Shown: positions 1-6,937, counted from the first letter of the stretch. The stretch: DNA of 17,292 nucleotides from Candidatus Pacearchaeota archaeon (GCA_002690445.1 NZER01000498.1:1-17292), one strand, 5' to 3'. Notes: generated from the sequence alone by a model not told the origin. A program made the numbers and translations.

Positions 1-19
1 GGGTTGAATGGGGGGTGGG

Positions 20-520
20 ATGAAACTAACTCTAAGAAAACCAAAGCTATCTGATGTGAAAGCATTTAGGGGCATTTTTAATGATAAGGGAGTGGTTAAG
101 CTACTTTCTGGATATAAATATCCTTTAACTCTTGAACATGCTAAGAAACAACTGAAAAAGATTATTGATAAGAATAAAAAAGGCAATTATCATGAATTTG
201 CTATTATCTATGGGAAAAAATTTGTTGGATCAATTTGTTTGGAAAAGCCATCAAAAGACAAGAAAACATATTCATTAGGATATGCTATGGGTAGAAAATT
301 TTGGAATAGGGGGATTGTTACAAAAGCCATTGAAATGATTTGTGATTTTGGATTTAATAAGTTAAAGCTTGATAAGATAGTTGCAGATAATGATGAGAAT
401 AATCCTGCTTCTAGAAGGGTTTTGGAAAAGAATGGGTTTGTGTTTGTTAAAAAGATGAAAAAGAAAAGGCAGAGAATTGGGAAGAATGCGAAGGTTTTGT
501 TGTGGGAGAGAGTGAAATGA
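20..520 (+). CDS. GNAT N-acetyltransferase, RimJ/RimL-like
   Basis: This 166-residue protein fits the Acetyltransf_3 (RimJ/RimL) branch of the GNAT superfamily, which transfers acetyl from acetyl-CoA to a protein N-terminus or a small amine. The acetyl-CoA region reads GYAMGRKFWNRGIVTKAI, and the family's typical closing stretch follows (NNPASRRVLEKNGF near residues 128-141). An ATG at position 8 is in frame, but the ATG at 20 sits behind a G-rich GGTGG stretch and gives the usual family start (MKLTLRKPK), so I chose 20. The stop overlaps the next start as ATGA, which implies translational coupling. The gene is AT-rich and uses few GGG codons, unlike the core genes downstream. The substrate cannot be read from the sequence; protein, tRNA or an antibiotic-like amine are all possible. 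Confidence 0.85.
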   Translation: MKLTLRKPKLSDVKAFRGIFNDKGVVKLLSGYKYPLTLEHAKKQLKKIIDKNKKGNYHEFAIIYGKKFVGSICLEKPSKDKKTYSLGYAMGRKFWNRGIVTKAIEMICDFGFNKLKLDKIVADNDENNPASRRVLEKNGFVFVKKMKKKRQRIGKNAKVLLWERVK

Positions 521-1530
521 AAACAGAAAAACATTTAGAATCCAGACCGAAGAAAACTTTCTTTTCGCCACGTACAATTAAAAGATTAAAAGATAAAGCT
601 GCTGAAAGAATCAAAGAGAAATTTTTACCAAATAATAAGATAATCAAAATTGTGCTAATTGGCGGATCAGTTAAAAATTCATTTGGAAAATATGACTCCC
701 CTGGTTTTAGAGGCAGTTTGTATTCTGATTTTGATTTTATCATTTTTGTTAAAGATAATTATAAGATTCCTAAATGGTTGAAAAAGGAACCTATGGGAAA
801 ACCCTTTCCTGATGATAAATTAAATCTTGCCTATAGAAACAAAAAGTTTATTGATAAAAAATATGATATAGAAGTATTTTTTATCAAGGAGAAAAATATA
901 AAAAATAAAAAGATTCAAAAATTAGGGGAGATGGTTGGAATTCCAATGACAAAGAAATCTAGGCACAAAAATTGGATTATTTATGAGAAGGATGTCAAAA
1001 TTGAAATTGTTAAAAACAAAAACCTGACAAAAACAGAAAAAGATGCAATTAACAAGGCCAGAGTAGACGATTGGGGTGAGAAAAATAGAAGAGATTTTAA
1101 AAAACATTATGAGCCAGACACATTATGGTTTTTTGTGAAAAAAGGAAAAAAGATTGTTTCTATCGGTGGATTGAGGCCAATTAAAATAAAATATCTTGGG
1201 AAAACTTATAATATCAAAGGAATCTGTAGCACTATCTCTGTTGTGAGAATGAAAGGTTATGGTAGGGTAATGGTTGCTTTTATAATAAATTATTCTCGTA
1301 AAACCGGGAAAACACTTTTAGGGTTTACAGGAAAAACAGAATTTTTTAAAAAAGTTGGTTTAGGAACAAAAAAAGATTTCATAAAAAGATTTGTTTATGT
1401 TAATCCCAAGACAAAAGAAAAGATCTATGATAGTGATGGGGATGGGATTTATTATGATGGAAAAGATAAATTAATTAGCAAAATATTAAAAACTAAATCT
1501 CCTGTTTACATTGGGGTGGAGCATTGGTAG
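517..1530 (+). CDS. Nucleotidyltransferase-GNAT fusion protein
   Basis: The 337-residue product joins two transferase domains. The N-terminal half has the nucleotidyltransferase (pol beta superfamily) signature: GGS at residues 49-51, then SDFD at 70-73 with two catalytic-type acidic residues, and a third acidic strand YDIEVFF near 116-122. The C-terminal half, from about residue 172, reads as a GNAT acetyltransferase: a beta strand ending SVVRMKGYGRVMVAF supplies the acetyl-CoA loop, followed by GKTLLGFTGKTEFFKKVGLG, the usual end of the fold. A GTG at 502 is in frame, but the ATG at 517 overlaps the upstream stop (ATGA) and lies behind GGGAG, so I chose it. Composition matches the AT-rich neighbours. 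Each domain is recognisable by motif; the joint role and substrate are unknown. Confidence 0.8.
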   Translation: MKTEKHLESRPKKTFFSPRTIKRLKDKAAERIKEKFLPNNKIIKIVLIGGSVKNSFGKYDSPGFRGSLYSDFDFIIFVKDNYKIPKWLKKEPMGKPFPDDKLNLAYRNKKFIDKKYDIEVFFIKEKNIKNKKIQKLGEMVGIPMTKKSRHKNWIIYEKDVKIEIVKNKNLTKTEKDAINKARVDDWGEKNRRDFKKHYEPDTLWFFVKKGKKIVSIGGLRPIKIKYLGKTYNIKGICSTISVVRMKGYGRVMVAFIINYSRKTGKTLLGFTGKTEFFKKVGLGTKKDFIKRFVYVNPKTKEKIYDSDGDGIYYDGKDKLISKILKTKSPVYIGVEHW

Positions 1531-1541
1531 GATAAAAAGAA

Positions 1542-2147
1542 ATGAAAAACACAAAATCAGGAAAACATCATTTTGAAAGCGAATATGCCAAAACAAGGGG
1601 CTCATACTGGGGATTAAAACCTGGCAAGAGCTTAATTTCTTTTGAGCAATTACTGAAAAGAAATTCTAAAGTTCTGGATCTTGGATGCGGAACTGGAAGA
1701 GTTGCATTATATCTAGCAAAAAAAGGACATAGAGTAACAGCAATGGATATTTCAGACACAGCTATAGCTCACCTAGATAGTTATGCAAAAAAAGCAAGAT
1801 TAAAAGTTAAGACCTTAGTTGCAGATTTAGAAGATTATAGAATAACAGAAGATTATGATGTAATTGTTGCTTTATTCTCAATTCACTTTCTACCTAGGAG
1901 TAAGGTTTATAGGTTAATAAGGAATATGCAGAATAAAACTAGGCAAAATGGTTATAATTTTGTAGGTGTTTTTAGAAAAGGTGAAGGCAATAAGAATAAA
2001 TATAGATTTGATAATGGAGAACTATCTAAAATGTATTCTGGTTGGAAGGTCATTTCATATCAAGAATCTCCTAAAGAAGAAAAACACGGGAAAGAAGGAA
2101 GACTTCATACCCATGAAGTTTCAAAGTTGATTTCACAGAAAAAATGA
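1542..2147 (+). CDS. Class I SAM-dependent methyltransferase, TehB-like
   Basis: The 201-residue protein has motif I of Rossmann-fold methyltransferases (VLDLGCGTG, residues 44-52), the acidic end of strand 2 (VTAMDIS) that binds the SAM ribose, and a motif II/III region (VADLEDY, then YDVIVALFSIHFL). The C-terminal pattern of a short DNGEL segment, then a Tyr/Trp pair, then a closing basic stretch resembles tellurite methyltransferases (TehB) but is not enough to assign tellurite as substrate. The start is 11 bases after the previous stop, with GGTAGGAT upstream as a weak ribosome site. The stop overlaps the next start (ATGA), so the gene is coupled to its neighbour. Composition is AT-rich like the two genes before it. 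A small-molecule or protein methyltransferase is an equal alternative. Confidence 0.85.
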   Translation: MKNTKSGKHHFESEYAKTRGSYWGLKPGKSLISFEQLLKRNSKVLDLGCGTGRVALYLAKKGHRVTAMDISDTAIAHLDSYAKKARLKVKTLVADLEDYRITEDYDVIVALFSIHFLPRSKVYRLIRNMQNKTRQNGYNFVGVFRKGEGNKNKYRFDNGELSKMYSGWKVISYQESPKEEKHGKEGRLHTHEVSKLISQKK

Positions 2148-2425
2148 AAAATACAATAACAAAACAAAAACTGAAAAAGTATAAGGAAGTGACAGGGCGG
2201 GCGCTGGGGGCGGCGCGGGAAAATGTGATTAAGGGGCAGGAGAAGGGGGCTGATGAGATAATTGAGATGGTGGAAAATTATCTGAGTGATGCTGGGCATT
2301 TTGAGGAGAAAGGAGAGTGGGTTGATGCGTTTGCAGCTTTGAATTATGCACACGGGTGGCTGGATGCAGGGGTGCGGCTGGGGGTTTTTGATGTTGATGA
2401 TGATTCTCTTTTTACTGTTAGGTAG
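2144..2425 (+). CDS. DUF357 family protein
   Basis: This 93-residue protein matches the archaeal DUF357 family (PF04010) as I know it: a helical protein of about 80-100 residues with the conserved segment AFAALNYAHGWLDAGVRLG, seen here at roughly residues 61-80. The function is not established; the family occurs widely in archaea and is usually single-copy. The start overlaps the methyltransferase stop by four bases (ATGA). Base use changes sharply here: the coding strand has long GGC/GGG runs, unlike the three AT-rich genes before it, so this looks like a resident core gene onto which the transferase cluster was joined. Its last eight bases overlap the end of the convergent gene on the minus strand. 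Confidence 0.85.
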   Translation: MKNTITKQKLKKYKEVTGRALGAARENVIKGQEKGADEIIEMVENYLSDAGHFEEKGEWVDAFAALNYAHGWLDAGVRLGVFDVDDDSLFTVR

Positions 2426-2771
2426 GTTTTATTAAGCTTGGTAAAACGTGCTTTTTAAAAAATTCGGCATAAACTTGTTCTGGGATTCTTCCTGTTTTAC
2501 TTCGTTTGAGTTGAGGAGAATATGTTCCAACTTCTCTCCAAGATTTCCCCCCATTAGAATTTTGTTCAGTTGCAAGTTGTTCTAATAATGCACTTGGTTT
2601 GTTTGCTCGCCCTGCTTTAAATTCTATTGAATATTTACTTCCACTAAATGTAAATGTTACTATTCCTTTGGATTGCCTAACCGGAGAAAAATTATAACCT
2701 TTTAATGACTTGAGAGCATCTCTAAGTCCTTGGGCGTGGTATTCAGGAGATGTATATTCTTTTTTTGTCAT
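2418..2771 (-). CDS. Hypothetical protein, 117 aa
   Basis: I do not recognise this protein. It is basic, has no membrane segment, no Cys, and predicted mixed alpha/beta character; the middle (IVTFTFSGSKYSIEF, residues about 37-51) looks like a beta hairpin. It is convergent with the DUF357 gene and overlaps it by eight bases. The start at 2771 is supported by a TATA-like TTAAAAAC box whose near edge is 22 bases upstream, the same spacing as many genes in the window, which implies a leaderless message. Codon use is AT-rich, like the accessory genes. A small nucleic-acid-binding protein is possible from the charge, but that is a guess. Confidence 0.65.
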   Translation of the reverse strand: MTKKEYTSPEYHAQGLRDALKSLKGYNFSPVRQSKGIVTFTFSGSKYSIEFKAGRANKPSALLEQLATEQNSNGGKSWREVGTYSPQLKRSKTGRIPEQVYAEFFKKHVLPSLIKPT

Positions 2772-2792
2772 TGATAAATGTGTTAATCTGGC

Positions 2793-2800
2793 TTAAAAAC
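2793..2800 (-). promoter_or_regulatory. TATA-like box for the 117-aa gene
   Basis: The minus strand reads GTTTTTAA with its near edge 22 bases from the ATG at 2771, which would place the transcription start at or beside the start codon. Confidence 0.5.
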
Positions 2801-2829
2801 AATTGTTATGATGCAATATATATGTTAAA

Positions 2830-2837
2830 TTTATATA
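2830..2837 (+). promoter_or_regulatory. TATA box for pyrH-rnp3
   Basis: A canonical archaeal box, TTTATATA, ends 22 bases before the pyrH ATG, and no Shine-Dalgarno sequence lies between. This predicts a leaderless transcript. Confidence 0.7.
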
Positions 2838-2858
2838 TGATTGATTGTTTGTTAATGT

Positions 2859-3563
2859 ATGGTAAATTCAGAAAAAAATAAGTTGTGGGTGATGAGTTTG
2901 GGCGGGAGCAGGATTGCACCAAAAGGGAAAAAGGTTGATTATGCTTTTATTGATAGATTTGAGAGACTTATTGAAAAATATCCGGATCATAAATTTGTAG
3001 TGGTGACAGGGGGCGGGAGCACAGCTCGGAAATATATTTCTGCCCTGAAAGAACTAGGGAAAAAAACAAAAACTCAGTCAGAGGCTGGGATTTCTGTGAC
3101 AAGGTTTCATGCTTCTTTTTTATTGCGAATTTTTGGCAAAAAGGCAAATGAGGTTGTTCCTAAGAATATGAAAAAAGTAAAAAATTTGCTAAGGGGAAAT
3201 CAGATTGTTTTTTGCGGGGGGCTGAAGTGGGAGAAAAATAAAACGAGCGACGGGACTGCAGCAGATTTAGCAGGATTTTTAAAAGCTGTATTTATTAATT
3301 TGACAAATATCCGCGGGTTGTATACTGATAATCCTAAGACAAATAAAAAAGCAAAGTTTATTAAAAAGATTTCGTGGAAAAAGTTTTATGGGATGGCAGC
3401 TGAAATTAAATTTGAAGCAGGGCAGCATTTTGTTCTTGACCAGGATGCAGCTGGGACAATTATGAAAAAGAAGATCCCGACCTATATTGTTGGTTCATTG
3501 GATGATGTTGATAAAATTATTTCTGGGGGGCGGGTTTTTAAGGGGACGATGATTTGTGGTTAG
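2859..3563 (+). CDS. pyrH: UMP kinase (archaeal type)
   Basis: The 234-residue protein is an amino acid kinase-fold UMP kinase, which phosphorylates UMP to UDP with ATP in pyrimidine synthesis. Visible signatures are the phosphate-binding LGGS near residue 14, VTGGGSTAR near 48-56, SDGTAADLAGF near 128-138 for UMP binding, and TDNPKTNKKAKFIKKIS near 155-171, the nucleotide-binding stretch typical of this family. The closing GTMI is also usual. The length is as expected (archaeal members run about 220-235). The gene has a strong TATA box 22 bases upstream and no ribosome site. It abuts rnp3 with no spacer, so the two are probably co-transcribed. A related kinase of the same fold is less likely given the NP...K motif and length. 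Confidence 0.9.
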   Translation: MVNSEKNKLWVMSLGGSRIAPKGKKVDYAFIDRFERLIEKYPDHKFVVVTGGGSTARKYISALKELGKKTKTQSEAGISVTRFHASFLLRIFGKKANEVVPKNMKKVKNLLRGNQIVFCGGLKWEKNKTSDGTAADLAGFLKAVFINLTNIRGLYTDNPKTNKKAKFIKKISWKKFYGMAAEIKFEAGQHFVLDQDAAGTIMKKKIPTYIVGSLDDVDKIISGGRVFKGTMICG

Positions 3564-4073
3564 ATGAAATTCAAAAAAGTAAAAAGTAAAAAGGAAATTG
3601 CAGATAATGGGAAAGTTGATTTGTATTTGATTGATGCAGATGAAAAAACAGCTAGGGGAATAATTGAATTTTTGAAAAATAAAAAGTTTGGCGGGAAGAT
3701 TGCTGTGTTTGGAAGGGACGGTAATTTCAACCGGCGGGCGCTGGAAACTTTGAAAATTAATTATTTGGTTTCTCCGGAATTAGGAAATAGAAAAGACACA
3801 TTAAAGCAGAGGGATTCTGGACTGAATAATGTTCTTGCTAAAATTGCTAAGGAAAAAGGAATTGTGATTGTGATTGATTTTGATGATATAAGTAGAATGA
3901 AGGGGAAGGCAAGGGCGTTGAAAGTGGCGCGGGTAATTCAGAATGTGAAAGTTTGCCGGCGGGCGGGGTGCGGGATTGAGATTTGGGGGGGTGATGATGT
4001 GAAAGTTTTGGAAAGTTTTGGGATTGGGCTGGGGATGTCAAGTCAGCAGGTTAAGGATTCTATTAGTAAATAA
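3564..4073 (+). CDS. rnp3: RNase P protein component 3 (Rpp30 family)
   Basis: The 169-residue product matches the archaeal/eukaryotic RNase P subunit Rnp3/Rpp30, a TIM-barrel-like (PHP superfamily) protein that pairs with Rnp2/Pop5 to activate the catalytic RNA for 5' maturation of tRNA. Recognisable stretches are NRRALETLKINYLVSPE, then RKDTLKQRDSGLNNVLAKIAKEK (a highly conserved family segment), then IVIVIDFDDI. It is shorter than many archaeal homologues (about 210-240 residues), consistent with a compact genome. The start directly follows the pyrH stop without a gap, which suggests one message and coupled translation. The coding strand has the GGG-rich composition of resident genes. Confidence 0.88.
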   Translation: MKFKKVKSKKEIADNGKVDLYLIDADEKTARGIIEFLKNKKFGGKIAVFGRDGNFNRRALETLKINYLVSPELGNRKDTLKQRDSGLNNVLAKIAKEKGIVIVIDFDDISRMKGKARALKVARVIQNVKVCRRAGCGIEIWGGDDVKVLESFGIGLGMSSQQVKDSISK

Positions 4074-4118
4074 TTAATATGCTCTTTTTAACCTCATCAA
4101 AAATCTACTCGCAATTCA

Positions 4119-4154
4119 CTCTTGTCGTCTTTGCGGTATCGGATAAGACAAGAG
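4119..4154. repeat. Inverted repeat, 8-bp arms
   Basis: CTCTTGTC at 4119-4126 pairs exactly with GACAAGAG at 4147-4154 around a 20-base loop. It lies 46 bases past the rnp3 stop and could act in 3' end formation, but there is no T-run behind it. Confidence 0.5.
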
Positions 4155-4197
4155 CAAATTGTTCGCCGCCTAAGTCGGCTTTCGATTTTCGCTGACC

Positions 4198-4238
4198 TTT
4201 TTATTAATGAATAATCTAAATCCATATCGTAAAATGCT
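4198..4238. repeat. Dispersed 41-base repeat, copy 1
   Basis: This segment aligns without gaps to 10553-10593 with 35 of 41 positions identical, beginning TTTTTATTAATG and ending ATCGTAAAATGCT in both. Read on the minus strand, both copies encode the same partial peptide (AFYD, two variable residues, LD, two variable residues, LIK) in one frame, so they may be remnants of a common coding or mobile sequence. Confidence 0.65.
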
Positions 4239-4276
4239 AAATAAATTATTAGAAGAATTGTTTTCAGATCATAAAC

Positions 4277-4382
4277 CGAGCAAAGCGAGGTGGCAGGAAA
4301 TTCAAATCCTCGCTTTCAGGTCTGAGAATATTTATAAATTTAGTCCAGATCTGAAAGCTCGCCATTTAGGGCTTTGAATTGG
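4277..4382. repeat. Nested hairpin element, likely diverged copy of the tRNA-side repeat
   Basis: AAAGCGAGG (4282-4290) pairs perfectly with CCTCGCTTT (4308-4316). The second arm's region also pairs in a different way: 4312-4324 with 4346-4358, 13 bp with one G-U. The two hairpins share 4312-4316 and exclude each other. An outer arm, AATTCAAA at 4299-4306 with TTTGAATT at 4373-4380, encloses the second hairpin. The words CGAGCAAAG (4277-4285) and TTCAAATCC (4301-4309) also occur in that order, 15 rather than 17 bases apart, at 17154-17188. Confidence 0.6.
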
Positions 4383-4458
4383 GGTCGAAATTATTTATAA
4401 TATTTATATTGAGTTATTGAATGTACTTGACATTTTAAGAAAGTTAAGGATGCGGTGA

Positions 4459-4836
4459 CTAAATAAAAACTAAATCTTCGTTTAAGACATCAGAATTAGC
4501 AATCATATCTGTTGCAGTAACTATCCCGACAAGTTTTCCTTTTTCTGTAACAAGGAGCCGCTTGATTTTGTTTGAGGTCATTACTGCTGTGGCGTTATCT
4601 AATATTGAATTGAGGTCAATTGTAATAACTTTTTTTGTCATGATTGAAGAAATTTTTTTACTGGGTGTGCAGACATTTTTGATAATGTCTCTTTCAGTTA
4701 CTATCCCTTTGATTTTATTATTTTTTAAGAAAACTAAACTCCCGATGCCCATTTTAGACATGAGCTGCGCAGCTTTTCTTATGTCAATGTCAGAATCAAT
4801 AACTACTGCCTTATTCATTATTTCCCTAATTTTCAT
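4459..4836 (-). CDS. CBS domain-pair protein
   Basis: The 125-residue protein consists of two CBS domains and nothing else: the first over residues 1-60 with GIVTERDII, the second over 61-125 with GIVTATDMI. CBS pairs bind adenosine nucleotides (AMP, ATP, SAM or related) in the cleft between repeats and commonly regulate a partner protein or channel. The start codon lies one base after the stop of the ion channel gene, so the two are almost certainly co-translated. That neighbour makes a regulatory role on the channel plausible, though this is inference. No other domain is attached. It could instead sense nucleotides for an unlinked partner. Confidence 0.88.
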   Translation of the reverse strand: MKIREIMNKAVVIDSDIDIRKAAQLMSKMGIGSLVFLKNNKIKGIVTERDIIKNVCTPSKKISSIMTKKVITIDLNSILDNATAVMTSNKIKRLLVTEKGKLVGIVTATDMIANSDVLNEDLVFI

Positions 4837-4837
4837 C

Positions 4838-5188
4838 TTAAGATTCTAATAATTTTTTACTGACTTTTTTTATTCCTTTGGTTGTTCTTAACCTTCCTTC
4901 TTCTGCTAATCTGTCTCGTAATTGTTTTCTGAACATATATCTTCCGACCATTGAAAAAAAGTAAAATGCTAATCCGATTCCTGCGAGAGAGAAAAATATT
5001 GTGAAAACTTTTCCAATGTCTGTTTGGGGTGCAAAGTCTCCGTACCCGATTGTTGTTAGAGTGACCACGGTGAAATAAATAGAGTCAAGGTATCTCCAGT
5101 TTTCTACTTGGGAATACACAACTCCGCCAGTGAAAACTATGACTACAAATAAGACTAGTGGGATTGAAAGATGTTTTAGCAGCTTCAT
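4838..5188 (-). CDS. Two-TM potassium channel subunit
   Basis: The 116-residue protein has the Ion_trans_2 layout: TM1 at about residues 9-27, a pore helix, the selectivity filter TTIGYGD at 45-51, and TM2 at about 58-82, then a short basic tail. TIGYGD is the signature of K+ selectivity, and such proteins assemble as tetramers in the cytoplasmic membrane. The usual prokaryotic cytoplasmic regulator (an RCK domain, as in MthK) is absent; the tail has only about 34 residues. Instead the next gene, one base away, encodes a CBS pair that might serve as a separate sensor. The upstream TATA-like TTTATAAA at 5217-5224 lies 29 bases from the ATG. Confidence 0.9.
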   Translation of the reverse strand: MKLLKHLSIPLVLFVVIVFTGGVVYSQVENWRYLDSIYFTVVTLTTIGYGDFAPQTDIGKVFTIFFSLAGIGLAFYFFSMVGRYMFRKQLRDRLAEEGRLRTTKGIKKVSKKLLES

Positions 5189-5216
5189 TCTCTTTTGTAT
5201 TTTATTGTATTTTATG

Positions 5217-5224
5217 TTTATAAA
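5217..5224 (-). promoter_or_regulatory. TATA box for the channel-CBS operon
   Basis: TTTATAAA, symmetric on both strands, lies 29 bases upstream of the channel ATG at 5188. It would leave a leader of only a few bases. A weaker AT-rich stretch nearer the gene is an alternative. Confidence 0.5.
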
Positions 5225-5261
5225 TCTATAGCAAAACGATTTTAAATTTGATTACTAAACC

Positions 5262-5268
5262 TTAAAAA
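5262..5268 (+). promoter_or_regulatory. TATA-like box for pheS
   Basis: TTAAAAA ends 22 bases before the pheS ATG with no ribosome site between, the same geometry as at pyrH. Confidence 0.55.
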
Positions 5269-5289
5269 CTCATAAATCTAAGTTGAATT

Positions 5290-6831
5290 ATGGCTAATGA
5301 ACAGGTTATTATTGAGTCTCTGAGTCCGATTGAAAGGAAAGTTTTGCCGGTTTTGAATGTTAGTAAGCTGGAGTTGAATGAGATTTCTCAAAAGGCAGAA
5401 GTAGATGAAACAACAGCTCAGCGTGCACTTGAATTTTTGAAAAATAAGAAACTTATAGAGGTTATCGAGGAAGAGGGGGCGGTGGTGCAGGCGGGGGTGA
5501 ATGGGTTGTTTTACTTGAAAAAGCAGCTGCCTGAGAGGAGATTGCTGAATAAATTAGCAGAGAAAAAAGTGATTTTGATTCATGAAATGAAAAATGTCTG
5601 CGGGTTGAATGATAATGAATCTAAAGTTGCAATTGGTGTTTTGAAAAAAAAGGTGCTTGTGAATTTGAGTAATGGGAGGATTATGCTGGTGGGGGGAAAA
5701 GAAGAAATTAGCAAGAAAATGATTGAGGAGTTATTTTTAGAAAAACTGCCTGTTGGACTTAGTCAATTAAAAGATGAAGATAAATTAGCTCTTGATAATT
5801 TGAAAGCGAGAAAAGACATTGTTGAGGTGGTGAATGATAAGAAAGTTAGTGCGAAATTGTCCAAGTTAGGTGATAAAATTTCTAAGATGAATCTGAAAGT
5901 TGATTTAATTGAACAGCTGACTCCTAAACTTTTGAAAGGGAACGGGTGGAAGGGCAAGAAATTCAGGAGGTATGATTTGCAGACTTCTGGAAGGAGAGTT
6001 TACGGAGGGAAGAGGCATTTTGTTAATCAGGCAACTGACTATGCTAAGAAGATTTGGCTGGAAATGGGTTTTAAAGAGATGGCGGGCAGTTTAGTTCAGA
6101 CGAGCTTTTGGAATTTTGATGCGTTGTTTACTGCTCAGGACCACCCGGTTAGAGAGATGCAGGATACTTTTTTTATTGCTGGTGTGGAAGGTAAATTGCC
6201 TGAAGAAGGTATTGTACAGGGAGTTGGAAGGGTGCATGAGGGTGGGGCAGAGATGGCGGGGGGGGTTTCTCGTGGGTGGCAGAGTGAATGGAAAGAAGAA
6301 AATGCTAAAAAGGTTTTGCTGAGAACACATACTACTTGCTTGTCTGCTAAGACATTGCAGAAGATTGCTGATGATGTAAAAGAAGGGAAGTCAGCTAAGT
6401 ATTTTGCGTTGGGCAAGTGTTTTAGAAATGAGACAGTTGACTGGAGCCACGGCTTTGAATTTAATCAGACTGAGGGGATTGTTGTTGATGAAGATGCGAA
6501 TTTTAGGCAGTTGTTGGGTTATTTAGTTGAGTTTTTTAAGAAGATGGGTTATGACAAAATTCGGATTCGGCCGGGTTATTTTCCTTATACAGAACCTTCT
6601 CTTGAGATTGATGTTTTTCACCCGGAGAAGAAGAAATGGTTAGAGCTTGGCGGGGCAGGTATGTTTCGTCCGGAAGTGACTGTTCCGATGTTTGGAAAGC
6701 ATATTCCTGTTTTGGCGTGGGGTCCGGGGTTTGACAGGACTATTATGGAATTTTTTGAAATAAAAGATTTACGGGAAATGTATAAAAATGATTTAGCTAA
6801 ATTGCGGGAGATGGGGGTTTGGTTGAAATAG
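5290..6831 (+). CDS. pheS: Phenylalanine-tRNA ligase alpha subunit
   Basis: The 513-residue protein is the catalytic subunit of the alpha2-beta2 enzyme that charges tRNA-Phe. The first 190 or so residues form winged-helix-like modules typical of archaeal and eukaryotic cytosolic PheS (the very start, IERKVLPVLNVSKLELNEISQKA, reads as such a module). The class II core follows: the stretch around FTAQDHPVREMQDTFF near residue 277, motif 2 with FRNETVDWSHGFEFNQTEGI near 377, and motif 3 GPGFDRTIMEF near 477. Length and motif order are normal for archaea. The message appears leaderless. Downstream, the pheT partner is separated from pheS by two small genes rather than lying directly behind it. 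Sense-strand composition is GGG-rich. Confidence 0.96.
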   Translation: MANEQVIIESLSPIERKVLPVLNVSKLELNEISQKAEVDETTAQRALEFLKNKKLIEVIEEEGAVVQAGVNGLFYLKKQLPERRLLNKLAEKKVILIHEMKNVCGLNDNESKVAIGVLKKKVLVNLSNGRIMLVGGKEEISKKMIEELFLEKLPVGLSQLKDEDKLALDNLKARKDIVEVVNDKKVSAKLSKLGDKISKMNLKVDLIEQLTPKLLKGNGWKGKKFRRYDLQTSGRRVYGGKRHFVNQATDYAKKIWLEMGFKEMAGSLVQTSFWNFDALFTAQDHPVREMQDTFFIAGVEGKLPEEGIVQGVGRVHEGGAEMAGGVSRGWQSEWKEENAKKVLLRTHTTCLSAKTLQKIADDVKEGKSAKYFALGKCFRNETVDWSHGFEFNQTEGIVVDEDANFRQLLGYLVEFFKKMGYDKIRIRPGYFPYTEPSLEIDVFHPEKKKWLELGGAGMFRPEVTVPMFGKHIPVLAWGPGFDRTIMEFFEIKDLREMYKNDLAKLREMGVWLK

Positions 6832-6832
6832 G

Positions 6833-6907
6833 ATGGAAATCACAGATGTATTATTTTGGTTTTTGATTTTGGCAGCAGTGGGGGTTGCAGTATGGGTGGC
6901 GATTTAA
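6833..6907 (+). CDS. Candidate 24-aa membrane microprotein
   Basis: An ATG one base after the pheS stop opens a 24-codon frame starting MEITDVLFWF and ending VAVWVAI, which is one continuous hydrophobic span with an acidic N-terminus. It looks like a single membrane helix. Its position, directly behind pheS and read in the GGG-rich style of pheS, would allow coupled translation. No homologue comes to mind, and a chance frame of this length is possible. The sequence around its start (TAGGATGGAAAT) recurs at the mazG start 105 bases downstream, so part of this spacer may have arisen by duplication or insertion. Confidence 0.35.
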   Translation: MEITDVLFWFLILAAVGVAVWVAI

Positions 6908-6937
6908 ATGAAATTAAAAATGTAGTTGTTAAGTAGG

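Larger units (their letters stand above)
4074..4458. other. Gene-free interval between convergent genes
   Basis: I see no convincing protein gene in these 385 bases between rnp3 and the CBS gene, whose 3' ends face each other. The interval holds an 8-bp inverted repeat (CTCTTGTC 4119-4126 with GACAAGAG 4147-4154), a 41-base repeat at 4198-4238 shared with 10553-10593, and a large nested hairpin element at 4277-4382 resembling the repeats at the right end of the window. Because both flanking genes end here, none of this is a normal upstream regulatory region. Confidence 0.75.

Noticed and set aside
1542..2147. Firm call as tellurite resistance tehB
   Set aside because: The resemblance lies in the general methyltransferase core and a loose C-terminal pattern; substrate cannot be assigned.
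4282..4358. Riboswitch or attenuator
   Set aside because: The competing stems look like a switch, but the element lies at the 3' ends of two convergent genes, so there is no downstream gene to control.
4562..4849. 95-residue plus-strand frame opposite the CBS gene
   Set aside because: Hydrophobic antisense shadow of a clear two-CBS protein.
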